A stretch of DNA of 11,787 nt, from NCBI GenBank assembly GCA_965178525.1, contig CBCXVS010000242.1:1-11787 (forward strand). Reading direction: 5' to 3'. Within the stretch, counting starts at the first letter, position 1. Each line of letters opens with the position of its first letter. A program made the translations under genes and the position numbers. The stretch comes from CBCXVS01 sp965178525. Its GTDB lineage: Bacteria; Tectomicrobia; Entotheonellia; Entotheonellales; Entotheonellaceae. Below are positions 1 through 7,254 of the stretch, one piece after another. The notes below the pieces were generated by a model. It did no database searches. It saw only the letters and a list, made by a program, of their open reading frames with translations, and was not told the origin of the DNA.

Positions 1-28
1 CGAGTCCAGCACGGCTCACCTTCTTCGC

Positions 29-103
<75 letters not shown>

Positions 104-617
104 CTCCTTTTTGAGATCAGGATATCACCAGCCTACTACATGACGGTTCCACAGCAACCCCACATCATCCTCATGTCATCTTCATGTTCCGCATCCCTCA
201 ACATATACGCGCCTTGCCTACGATCAATCAGATTCTTCGGTACTTGGCATGGGGACTCTCCTTGCCAAAAGGCCTTGAGAATGCATCAACTGATTGCTCC
301 CTCTATCTTAAAATGACCACGCCCAAAGAGTCGATCAGAACTTGGCACGAACTTACGAAACGCTCTCCTAGGGGGATAAGATGCTTCTTCAGTCAGGGCC
401 TCTATACATCCGGCACACCGCCCGGCAGGTGTTTGTTGGCCTATGAGCTTGCCTATGGGACCCAGAACGGGGCCAATTCGACCAGCGCAACGCAGTAGAA
501 AAGGCTCTTGGAATCGAGAGCCAGCCAATTGACGACGGCGCCATCTTGCGCCCATATGGTTTTGACCATGTGGGCGTGCATTGCACCTGCCTGAGTTCGC
601 CCCAGGTTGCGTCGCGG
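104..617. other. Gene-poor region between tRNA-Glu and the AOR gene
   Basis: About 500 bases with no ORF I can support. Open frames on both strands are short, overlap one another and give low-complexity or Arg/Pro/Ser-rich peptides typical of shadow frames. One stretch in the forward frame around 450-590 reads somewhat protein-like (for example RNAVEKALGIESQPIDD), but it follows a stop at 444-446, lacks a convincing start and Shine-Dalgarno site, and matches no family I know, so it may be a gene relic. The composition looks more AT-rich than the flanking AOR gene. The only clear structure is the hairpin at 549-576. Confidence 0.5.
549..576. repeat. 11-bp hairpin / imperfect palindrome upstream of the AOR promoter
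   Basis: The arm 549-559 (CGCCCATATGG) is complementary to 566-576 (CCATGTGGGCG) over 11 bp with one position that would be a G-U wobble in RNA. The loop is TTTTGA. No T-run follows on either strand, so it is not a standard intrinsic terminator. It sits about 40 bp upstream of the putative -35 box at 618, a distance at which an activator or repressor could bind. Its role is unknown. Confidence 0.5.
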
Positions 618-646
618 TTGACGGGAGCCGACAGAAGGAGTACAAC
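618..646 (+). promoter_or_regulatory. Putative sigma70-type promoter for the AOR gene
   Basis: TTGACG (618-623, 5 of 6 to consensus) and TACAAC (641-646, 4 of 6) are separated by exactly 17 bases. Transcription would start near 653 and leave a leader of about 50 bases before the ATG at 704. This is the best promoter-like match upstream of this gene. It is a pattern match only. Confidence 0.45.
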
Positions 647-703
647 CTACGGGCAAAAGGGCATCCGATCAGACAATCTGCTCACGAGGGAGAATCAGTT
701 ACC

Positions 704-2554
704 ATGTGGACCGATGTCACCAGTGATACCAAACAAATCACGGACTATCACTATCGCCGGGTGACCGTCGACCTGACGCACCAGGACATATGCCAGGAAT
801 CCATTGCCTGCCAGGATATGGAAGATTTCCTCGGGGGCATCGGCCGGGCATTCAAACTGCTGGAGCACGATGAGGTCGACGATGCCTTTGCCCCGGCCGC
901 GCCATTGATCATGAATCTGGGCGTCTTTTCCGGCACTGCCGTGATGACGGGTCTGCGGATTTTCTTTTCGGCCTATAGCCCGCTGAAGGTGGCGAACAAT
1001 GGCCGGCCTTTAGCCATGTGGTCGACCGCATCCGGGAAGTTCGCCACCAAACTGGCGGCGGCGGGCGTCGATGAAGTGGTCTTTTCAGGCCGTGCGCCAC
1101 GTCCGATGTATCTCTTGGTGCGCCAGGACGCCGGTACCCTGAGCCTATCGCTCGAAGACGCCGCGGATCTCGTGGGGCAGACCACACACGAGAAGATTTT
1201 GACCTTGGCCGATCGCCATGCCGATGCGCACGTGGCAGCGCTGGGGCCGGCGGGCGAGAATTGGCAACACAACTATTACGCGGCGATCGCGTGCAGCACG
1301 GTGAACGAACTGCAATCGCGTGACTGTAAGCCGCGCTTTGCCGGGCGCGGCGGGATGGGCAGCATCATGGGCTCGAAACATCTCCTCGCCGTGGCGGCCC
1401 AGGCGCCGGATGCAAGACGCGGCAGGTTGCCGGCGGCGGTGTTGGACGCGAACAAAGAAATCAGCCGTGGCGACGGGTCGCGCAACTACCGTGACAGCAA
1501 CAAAGGCCAGGGTGGCGGTGGCACCTGGCGCAACGTTGCCGGTCTGCATCCGGTCGGGGCGCTGCCGGAGATGAATTTCTGGCCGCAGGGCAACGATAGT
1601 CCCTCGTCGCTGTATCGCGATACGATGGAAGAGCCTTTCGTCATCAAAGATGAATCGTGTTTTCAGTGCGGCATTTCGTGCCACAAAAACGTCTATGCCG
1701 AGGACATGGATAATGGACGGCGCAAAGCGGGAAAGTTTTATGCCAAACTCGATTACGAACCCCTCGATCTGCTGACCATTAACCTGGGCATTTACGATCA
1801 GCAGCAGGCCGTGGACATTGTCGAACTGGTCGATCAATTGGGCTTCGATTCCATTAGCCTCGGGGCAACTCTAGGCTACATTATGGATTACAACCGCCAG
1901 CATCCCGACCAGCCCGTGCTCAATGGCCTCGCCTTTGGGGACTTCGAGGCCACCTGTGAGGTCATCAAACAGGCCGCAGCCGGTCAATGCGCCGAGGTGG
2001 GACGGGGTGTCAAACGCTTATCCGAATCCCTGGGTGAGATGGCTTACGCCATGCACTGCAAGGGCCTGGAACTGCCGGCATATCTACCTGAAACCAACCC
2101 TGGATATCCCTTTGCCATCGCCGGGGGGCACATGTCCATGCGGACGTTTCTGCTCCTCGTCTTGGAAGGGCAAACCGATCTCGACTACTGGGTCGATGCC
2201 ATCGTCAACCGGGGCATTTATTACACCCGGGATGACCTGTTGGGAATCTGTAAGTTTGCCGGGACGCCGGATCGCGTCATCGTTCCCTCTTTTCAGGCGT
2301 TGTATGGGGTGGACGTGACGCAAGAAGATATGATGCACGCCACGCAGCGGACGTACCTACGCGGACTCTTACTGGAGCGCAAACAGGGCACAACCCTCGA
2401 GGACTACGAGCTGCCGGGCCGTACATACGAACACAATCCGAACGTGCAACTGCCGCATTTCATCACGCCGGAATTTTGGCAAGAATGTCGTCAACGCGTC
2501 TTGCAGGCGTTTGATGAGCAGATCACCTCCTATGGGCTGCAGTCCACGGTCTAG
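704..2554 (+). CDS. Aldehyde:ferredoxin oxidoreductase (AOR) family protein
   Basis: A 616-residue protein of the tungsten/molybdenum bis-pterin AOR family, whose members oxidise aldehydes or related substrates with ferredoxin-type acceptors in the cytoplasm. The N-terminal domain (about 1-215) ends in the family signature FAGRGGMGSIMGSKHLLA (residues 212-229), which binds the pterin cofactor. The [4Fe-4S] ligands are visible as C319-x2-C322-x3-C326, and the distant fourth cysteine as C516 in DLLGICKF, matching the AOR DxxGxC motif. Glu352 in DYEPLDLLTINLGI fits the conserved acidic active-site segment. The usual KGxELPAYDPRG loop is altered to KGLELPAYLPETNPGY (453-468), so substrate class cannot be inferred. 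The ATG at 704 is chosen because similarity begins there; GGGAG at 688-692 lies 11 bases upstream, slightly far. The frame stays open back to 581, but that extension is not AOR-like. No ferredoxin or cofactor gene is adjacent. Confidence 0.92.
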   Translation: MWTDVTSDTKQITDYHYRRVTVDLTHQDICQESIACQDMEDFLGGIGRAFKLLEHDEVDDAFAPAAPLIMNLGVFSGTAVMTGLRIFFSAYSPLKVANNGRPLAMWSTASGKFATKLAAAGVDEVVFSGRAPRPMYLLVRQDAGTLSLSLEDAADLVGQTTHEKILTLADRHADAHVAALGPAGENWQHNYYAAIACSTVNELQSRDCKPRFAGRGGMGSIMGSKHLLAVAAQAPDARRGRLPAAVLDANKEISRGDGSRNYRDSNKGQGGGGTWRNVAGLHPVGALPEMNFWPQGNDSPSSLYRDTMEEPFVIKDESCFQCGISCHKNVYAEDMDNGRRKAGKFYAKLDYEPLDLLTINLGIYDQQQAVDIVELVDQLGFDSISLGATLGYIMDYNRQHPDQPVLNGLAFGDFEATCEVIKQAAAGQCAEVGRGVKRLSESLGEMAYAMHCKGLELPAYLPETNPGYPFAIAGGHMSMRTFLLLVLEGQTDLDYWVDAIVNRGIYYTRDDLLGICKFAGTPDRVIVPSFQALYGVDVTQEDMMHATQRTYLRGLLLERKQGTTLEDYELPGRTYEHNPNVQLPHFITPEFWQECRQRVLQAFDEQITSYGLQSTV

Positions 2555-2754
2555 CCCTTCGCCGTGCCGGGCATGGCCGTCTGCGCCATGCCCATGCCTG
2601 GCACGACAGAACGTTCGCGTTCAGGTCCCGCCAAGAGCCGGAGCCCGCGATCCACGACACGCCACATCTCGCGCGCTCGGGCAAATTCCGGGTCGAGCTG
2701 TGCCGCCCCGTCCATATCCTGATCGCCATACGGGTTAGTCAATCCTGCACGCAT
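2551..2754 (-). CDS. Small hypothetical protein (67 aa)
   Basis: I do not recognise this protein. It is 67 residues, starts MRAGLTNPYGDQDMDG and has a charged middle part (PEFARAREMWRVVDRGLRLL) likely to be helical. No membrane segment or cysteine motif is seen. It is supported by a good Shine-Dalgarno sequence, GAGGAGA at 2762-2768 (reverse strand), 7 bases from the ATG. Its TAG stop overlaps the TAG stop of the convergent AOR gene in the palindrome CTAG (2551-2554). The preceding gene on the strand, the cytochrome, ends in a terminator at 2793-2835, so this ORF would need its own promoter or readthrough. The C-terminal codons coincide with a hairpin at 2564-2604. The opposite-strand frame here looks like a shadow. 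It could still be a chance ORF. Confidence 0.5.
   Translation of the reverse strand: MRAGLTNPYGDQDMDGAAQLDPEFARAREMWRVVDRGLRLLAGPERERSVVPGMGMAQTAMPGTAKG
2564..2604. terminator. Long hairpin just after the AOR stop, possible bidirectional attenuator
   Basis: Arms 2564-2576 (GTGCCGGGCATGG) and 2592-2604 (CCATGCCTGGCAC) pair at 12 of 13 positions around a 15-base loop. The hairpin starts 10 bases after the AOR stop codon. No T-run follows in either direction, so it may stabilise the 3' end or act as a weak terminator. It overlaps the end of the small reverse ORF, where the palindrome encodes the near-repeat PGMGMAQTAMPG. Confidence 0.4.
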
Positions 2755-2792
2755 GCGACGTTCTCCTCTGCTTCACGCCCCAACGGGGTCAC

Positions 2793-2835
2793 AAAAAAAA
2801 CCCCCTGCTCGCTCCGCTGCGGGGAAAGCAGGGGG
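2793..2835 (-). terminator. Intrinsic terminator of the cytochrome c gene
   Basis: On the reverse strand, a GC-rich 9-bp perfect stem (2827-2835 AGCAGGGGG with 2801-2809 CCCCCTGCT) encloses a 17-base loop and is followed immediately by eight T (A-run 2793-2800 on the + strand). It lies 21 bases past the cytochrome stop codon at 2857. This is a textbook factor-independent terminator. Confidence 0.88.
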
Positions 2836-2856
2836 AAGTCAGACCGGTATGACGGA

Positions 2857-3468
2857 CTATTTAAACACGTTCGCCTTGTCGCTACCGTCATCAAACGATT
2901 TGACATAGGTAAATGCCGCGACCGTCGCGATCTCCCTTGCTTCTTTAGGCTTTACCTTATGCCCCATCTCCGCCAGTTTCTTCTGCAACGCTTTGACGCG
3001 CTTTCTCATGGGCCCCGTGGTGGTGCCTTTCATATTGCTGTCGTACTTATCTGTCTTAGGATCGACTTTGGACCAGTCATATTTAATCTCTTTAAACTTC
3101 CTGCCGAATCGCTGATTCCATATTGTCGCGCCCTGATAGATAAGGAAATGAAGCGCGTCTTCCATCTTGGCAAGAAAAGCCTTCTTATCAGCAGCAAATG
3201 CCTCATCGCCCCCTAAAGCTTGATAGGAACGCCATGTTCTCGGATGACGCAGATCAGCAGCGCCCGCCTGATCACCACCGTGTCCACCTTTACCATGACA
3301 CTTGAGGCACGTATTGGCGCCCTCGGTATTGTAGACAAAATCCCCGAGTTCCTTGAGTTTGTCCTCTGGCAAATTCAATTTCTTCACATTCTCGGCAATG
3401 GTGCCAGCAGAGACAGGCAAAACGAAGAGTCCTACCGCAACCAACATCAAGAGCCATCGCATAATCAC
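2857..3468 (-). CDS. Secreted monohaem c-type cytochrome
   Basis: A 203-residue exported protein. It begins with a Sec-type signal peptide (MIMRWLLMLVAVGLFVLP), likely cut after VSA at about residue 21. One covalent haem site, C54-L-K-C57-H58, marks it as a periplasmic electron carrier or the haem subunit of a complex. Candidate axial methionines are M102, M146, M154 (in TTTGPM) and M168. The region after the haem is rich in Gly and His (GGHGGDQAG), and the C-terminal half is rich in Lys. I cannot name its redox partner. The start is GTG 3468 (AAGGAAG 5 bases upstream) or ATG 3462 (11 bases upstream). By eye the gene is more AT-rich than its neighbours. It appears monocistronic, with its own terminator at 2793-2835 and a 170-base gap to the radical SAM gene upstream. 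Confidence 0.85.
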   Translation of the reverse strand: MIMRWLLMLVAVGLFVLPVSAGTIAENVKKLNLPEDKLKELGDFVYNTEGANTCLKCHGKGGHGGDQAGAADLRHPRTWRSYQALGGDEAFAADKKAFLAKMEDALHFLIYQGATIWNQRFGRKFKEIKYDWSKVDPKTDKYDSNMKGTTTGPMRKRVKALQKKLAEMGHKVKPKEAREIATVAAFTYVKSFDDGSDKANVFK

Positions 3469-3638
3469 GCCATCTTCCTTCTAGCTATCACATCAACCCC
3501 AACACCTCTCTGCACAATTGGAGCGCGTGCACAAGACACTCCAAACACAGCATGCCACACATGGTGTGTATTTTACGCAGCCCATCGGGACAGCGTCAAG
3601 CAGAAAGGGGCGTCCGAGTCGTCTCTGGGCCAACGACC

Positions 3639-4959
3639 TCAGCGGCTCGCAGGCGCCAGCTCTGGTGCGTGGCCCAGCCGGCGATTCAGCTCGCGGCACA
3701 GCGTCTTGAGGCGCTGGACTTCCTCTGCACCAAGCAACAAGAGAGGAAAAACTGTTTTGTTATGCCATAGCGGTTCATCCAAATCGACCCACTCCCGGCA
3801 ACGCTCGCCATCGGGCGTCCCGGGAATAGGCGAAAATTCCGACAACATGACCCGCAGGCCCAAACCATGGGCAAATCGCATCGACGCTTCGACATCTTGC
3901 AAATCCCCCTGCGGATGCCCCATGATGAGGTACGCCGTCATGTGACGACGATCCGCGCCAGCTCGTAGCAAATACGTCACCGCCTGCTCCAACTCGTGGG
4001 CATAGACCTTGCCGCCCGTCTGGCGCTGCCAGGCATAAGCACGGCTTTCGAACCCCAGATGAAACGTCTTGAACCCGGCCTGCACCATGAGATCAGCAAT
4101 CTCTGGCGTGATAAACCGGGCGTTGAGCGCGTTCGGCGTGTGAAAGTTCACCCGGAATTGGCGTGCTAAAACCTGCTGCAAAAATGGAATCAGAATCTGC
4201 CGCGGCTTAAACAGGAGGGCATCATCATAAAAGGCGACGTCGCGCACACCGTGCTGACACAACCATTCCAGTTCCGCCAGCGACCGGCGCATGGGTCGCG
4301 ACGCAAACGGCGGATACACTTGTGGCACCGAACAATAGGTACAGCGAAAGGGGCAGCCGTCGGCAAGCTTGAGGACGCCAACGCGCAAGGTATCATAGGC
4401 TTCCCACAGCGGTACGTGCTCCTCTTGAGGCGCCACCTGTAACATCTGCCAGAGCGGGTCGAGGTGCGCGCGCGCAATCACCAGATCCGGCCCTAAGGCC
4501 GCGGCATGCTGCAGACACAAGATGGCATAGACGCCGCCTACCACGACCTTCGTGTGGGGAGAGGCGGCTCGAATATCATCTATCACCTCTTTGACACCGG
4601 GATACCAATACGTCATCACCGTCTGGATTAAGGCCACATCAAACGGCCCCTGCGCCGCCAGGAAATCCGGCAAGGTCTGGCGCGGCAGGCCATAGCGCCG
4701 GTATGGGCGCGCCATATGCGTCAACACAGCCGGCAGCGGCAGCGGCGTGGCATAAAACGGTCCCCGGCCCCACGGATCGGTACGCCGTGCCGCTGCCGGA
4801 ACGAGCGCGTGCCAGCGATCGCAGGTAATCAAAGAGGCGCAGATCCGCCTGGCCGCGTAAACACCCTGCCACGCGTAAGAGCCCATAAGGCTTGAGCCAA
4901 AAATCGTAGGCGGAAAAATCGTAAATGGGCGGATTGACGAGTAGGACTTTGGGTCTCAT
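3639..4959 (-). pseudogene. Radical SAM protein with cobalamin-binding-like N-terminus, split by a frameshift
   Basis: The first 46 codons (MRPKVLLVNPPIYDF..., from ATG 4959) are the Rossmann-type N-terminus common in B12-binding radical SAM proteins (KVLLVNPP). The reading continues one frame over from D at 4820-4818 (DRWHALVPAAARR...) to the stop at 3639. Skipping one base near 4821 rebuilds a protein of about 439 residues. In that numbering the [4Fe-4S] cysteines C202-x3-C206-x2-C209 sit in DGCPFRCTYC. GFKTFHLGFES further on is a typical radical SAM barrel strand. The long second frame is intact, so the disruption is recent or a sequence error. No clear Shine-Dalgarno sequence precedes ATG 4959; an in-frame stop nine bases upstream excludes earlier starts. 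Substrate is unknown: members of this broad group act on tRNA, lipids, hopanoids or peptides. Confidence 0.85.
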
Positions 4960-5066
4960 AGCGTTCTGTCACCCCTGCGCACGCTCTGCTGTGCCCACAT
5001 ACGCGCCACAAGGACTCGACGATGTCGGCCACCGGCCCAGCCTTAGCTCCAACGCGTTAACCCAGG

Positions 5067-5091
5067 CAAGGCGCGAGCACGGTGCGCCTTG
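5067..5091 (-). terminator. Hairpin downstream of the HACL-like gene, possible terminator
   Basis: A perfect 8-bp stem, CAAGGCGC (5067-5074) with GCGCCTTG (5084-5091), and a 9-base loop lies 15 bases past the stop at 5107. No T-run follows on the reverse strand, so efficiency is doubtful. It may separate this gene from the radical SAM gene. Confidence 0.35.
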
Positions 5092-5106
5092 TGCCTTGTG
5101 GCAATC

Positions 5107-6765
5107 CTAGGCCCGTGTGAGCCAGGCAAACTGTTGCGGCCGGCACCGCGCCTGGGGATTAATCATGACATTAATGAGCGTCGTCTCGCCACTGTCGAAG
5201 GATGCCCGCAGGGCCGCCCGGAGTTCTTCCGGCGTTTCAACATGATACCCTTTTCCCCCAAAGGCTTCCATCACCTTGTCATACCGTGCATTCGGCACGA
5301 AGGCGCCGGGCGGAAGCGGCTTGTCATCATCCAGGGTACTCGGGCCCCCGCCGATCCCATTGTTGTTAAAAATAATCCAGGTAATGGGGAGCTGATGGCG
5401 CACAGCAACCTCGACTTCCATGCCCTCAAAGCCAAAGGCTGCATCGCCCTCCAGCGCGATCACACGCTTATCGGGATTCGCCACCTGAGCCGCAATCGCA
5501 GACCCCGGCCCAACGCCCATGGTTCCCCAGGAACCGGCATCGAGCCGTTTGCGTGGCTCGTAATTATCCAACACCTGGCGGCTGACATCCATCGTGCTGG
5601 CGCCTTCCGTCACAATGAGGGCATCGCGGGGCAGCGCGTCCTGGATCTCCTTGAGTGGCCGGTAATAATTCATCGGCACCTCATCGGATTCGAGCATGAG
5701 GACCGTTGCCGCCTTCTTAGCCGCGATCTCATTCTGCAAATTCTGCCGCCAAGGGCCCGTTGCCGCGACCTGCCAGGGGGGTTCCTCTAGCGCGGCCACC
5801 ATTTGCGTCATCACGGCTTTGGCATCCCCCACCAGCGGAACTTCGGTAGACACATTGGCGCCAATCTCCTCGGCCGCAATATCGAGTTGTACCACACGGA
5901 CGTCTTGGCGAAATCGTGGCGGCAGCCCGAAATGCATAATCCAGTTCAAGCGGGCGCCAATTAAGAAGATCAAATCGGCATTCTGCAAGGCATAAGAGCG
6001 GCCCGCCGCGACGCTGAGCGGATGGTCATCCGGCACCACCCCCTTCCCCATTGGCGAGGATAAAAAGGGCATCTGTGTCTCATCAATGAAGCGACGTACT
6101 CGCTCTTCTGCCCGAGACCAGGCCGCTCCCTTGCCAATAATGGCAAGTGGCTTCTGCGCCGAACGAAAGGCCGCCAAGGCTTGGGCGACCATAGACGCAT
6201 CGACCTGAGGGACAGACGGCGCCTCCACGCGAGCCGGGTAGTCGATCTGTTCCTCATCGATACGGCTGGCAATAATGTCACCCGGCAGATCCAGATACAC
6301 TGGCCCTGGACGACCCGAAATCGCTGTGCGCACAGCGGTGGCAATATAACGCGGAATGCGTTCGATGCGCTCTGCCTGTCCCACCCATTTGGCAAACGGT
6401 TGCGCCAACTGCACTTGCGGCGCCGCTTGGAAATCGCCCATGTGATTGAGCGCCTGGTTCGACGATCCCCCAATGAGCAGCATCGGCCAACAATTCGACC
6501 AGGCATTGCCAAATGCCGTGATCGCATTCGTCATCCCCGGTCCCGACACGACAATACATGCCCCAATACGACCCGTGAGATAGGACATGGCCTGGGCCGC
6601 ATACCCTGCCGCCTGCTCATGGCGCATACCAATATACTGCATGCCCTCTCCCGGCGCGGCCGCCGCGATGCCCGTCACCGGAACACCTACAACCCCAAAC
6701 AGTTCGTTAATCCCTTGCTGCTTCAAGCAACGGGCAACGAGAGTCGCCCCATCGATTTCGGCCAT
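5107..6765 (-). CDS. 2-hydroxyacyl-CoA lyase / oxalyl-CoA decarboxylase family ThDP enzyme
   Basis: A 552-residue thiamine-diphosphate enzyme. It has the three expected domains: an N-terminal pyrimidine-binding domain with catalytic Glu50 (YIGMRHEQAAGYAA), a middle domain (about 185-330) and a C-terminal diphosphate-binding domain with the motif GDA (440-442)...NNN (467-469). The C-terminus (INPQARCRPQQFAWLTRA) resembles 2-hydroxyacyl-CoA lyase (HACL1), which cleaves 2-hydroxyacyl-CoA to formyl-CoA and an aldehyde, more than oxalyl-CoA decarboxylase. NARYDKVMEAFGGKGY is shared by both. The usual Tyr after NNNGI is Gly here (NNNGIGGG), so specificity is open. ATG 6765 is preferred over ATG 6783 because GAGGAG (6772-6777) lies 6 bases from it. 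The gene is single, with an IS relic upstream. Acetolactate synthase or glyoxylate carboligase are less likely. Confidence 0.88.
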   Translation of the reverse strand: MAEIDGATLVARCLKQQGINELFGVVGVPVTGIAAAAPGEGMQYIGMRHEQAAGYAAQAMSYLTGRIGACIVVSGPGMTNAITAFGNAWSNCWPMLLIGGSSNQALNHMGDFQAAPQVQLAQPFAKWVGQAERIERIPRYIATAVRTAISGRPGPVYLDLPGDIIASRIDEEQIDYPARVEAPSVPQVDASMVAQALAAFRSAQKPLAIIGKGAAWSRAEERVRRFIDETQMPFLSSPMGKGVVPDDHPLSVAAGRSYALQNADLIFLIGARLNWIMHFGLPPRFRQDVRVVQLDIAAEEIGANVSTEVPLVGDAKAVMTQMVAALEEPPWQVAATGPWRQNLQNEIAAKKAATVLMLESDEVPMNYYRPLKEIQDALPRDALIVTEGASTMDVSRQVLDNYEPRKRLDAGSWGTMGVGPGSAIAAQVANPDKRVIALEGDAAFGFEGMEVEVAVRHQLPITWIIFNNNGIGGGPSTLDDDKPLPPGAFVPNARYDKVMEAFGGKGYHVETPEELRAALRASFDSGETTLINVMINPQARCRPQQFAWLTRA

Positions 6766-6797
6766 CACCTTCTCCTCTTTCATGTTCTCATTGGGAG

Positions 6798-6826
6798 TTG
6801 ACAGGAAATCACTCCTCTGAAATAAC
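6798..6826 (+). promoter_or_regulatory. Putative sigma70-type promoter facing the IS relic
   Basis: A perfect TTGACA (6798-6803), a 17-base spacer and AATAAC (6821-6826, 4 of 6 to TATAAT) point rightward, about 40 bases before the ATG at 6868. It diverges from the HACL-like gene, whose start is at 6765. It may be the relic promoter of an insertion sequence. Confidence 0.4.
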
Positions 6827-6867
6827 GGTTTTTTTCACCATTACCCCGTTGTTCAAAGGAGCGTTCC

Positions 6868-6960
6868 ATGCAAGCATTACAGAACCAGCGTCTGCTGTCC
6901 AGTGATATGACCGCCATGGATCAACTCCAGCGCTTCCTGCGCCGCCGGCAAGCCGCTGAG
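6868..6960 (+). pseudogene. Possible 5' remnant of an ORF, perhaps IS-borne
   Basis: The ATG at 6868 has an excellent ribosome-binding site, AAAGGAG at 6855-6861, six bases upstream, and a consensus-like promoter before that. The first residues, MQALQNQRLLSSDMTAMDQL, read like a real N-terminus. The frame stays open to 7191, but beyond about 6960 it runs antisense to the recognisable transposase fragment and looks like shadow sequence. I infer that the 5' end of a gene was joined to other DNA here. The end coordinate is approximate. Family not identified. Confidence 0.3.
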
Positions 6961-7248
6961 CCGGTCGAAGACTTTGACCAGGTCGAGCAGGAGCCCATCG
7001 AATTCACTATCGCCCAGCAACACCACCCGGACGCCGTCCACAATCCGCTCGGCAATCCGCTCGATCCCCTCGATGGGCATCGCTTCGGGAACATGATCTC
7101 GCGGTCTCTGGCGCACGCGCCAGGCCAGTGGCAGAGCCCGTCCCTTATCGATCACGGGAATCATCGCCCTGGCGTCCCTGCTCGGAAGTAGCGGTAGGCG
7201 GAGTGATCCGACTATCGACTGTAACCCCATGTCGTGACGAGGTTTCAC
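6877..7248 (-). pseudogene. Decayed DDE transposase fragment (IS4-like)
   Basis: The reverse-strand frame contains a recognisable middle portion of an IS4-type DDE transposase: VIDKGRALPLAWRVRQ at residues 32-47, and VRVVLLGDSEFDG at 73-85, where D80 fits the second catalytic Asp. Recognisable similarity spans roughly 6976-7161. The N-terminal third, the C-terminal catalytic Glu region and flanking inverted repeats are not seen. At 123 codons it is far shorter than a working transposase (usually above 300), so it is a dead remnant. The first 30 codons and everything after residue 92 do not look transposase-like. It sits between the NTF2-like gene and the HACL-like gene on the same strand. Confidence 0.6.
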
Positions 7249-7254
7249 TCGTTG

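Noticed and set aside
343..358. TGGCACG resembling a sigma54 -24 element
   Set aside because: The -12 element (TTGC at the fixed spacing) is absent; TACG is found instead.
286..645. 119-codon reverse ORF in the tRNA-AOR gap
   Set aside because: Arg/Pro/Gly-rich, no Shine-Dalgarno site, overlaps competing short frames on both strands; no family recognised.
1145..1837. 230-codon reverse ORF inside the AOR gene
   Set aside because: It lies wholly antisense to conserved AOR motifs, has no family likeness and has typical shadow composition.
3518..3544. Inverted repeat TTGGAG...CTCCAA upstream of the cytochrome gene
   Set aside because: Only 6 bp with a 15-base loop; within what chance would give.
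3220..3945. 241-codon forward ORF across the cytochrome and radical SAM genes
   Set aside because: It spans two real reverse-strand genes and their gap; Ser/Thr/Arg-rich shadow sequence.
4818..4828. Programmed +1 ribosomal frameshifting at TTACCTGCG
   Set aside because: The codon phase over the shared 9-mer differs between the two genes, and no stop codon or slippery run sits at the shift, so a common recoding signal is unlikely.
5089..5790. 233-codon forward ORF over the end of the HACL-like gene
   Set aside because: Antisense to the conserved ThDP-binding domain; no ribosome-binding site and no domain likeness.
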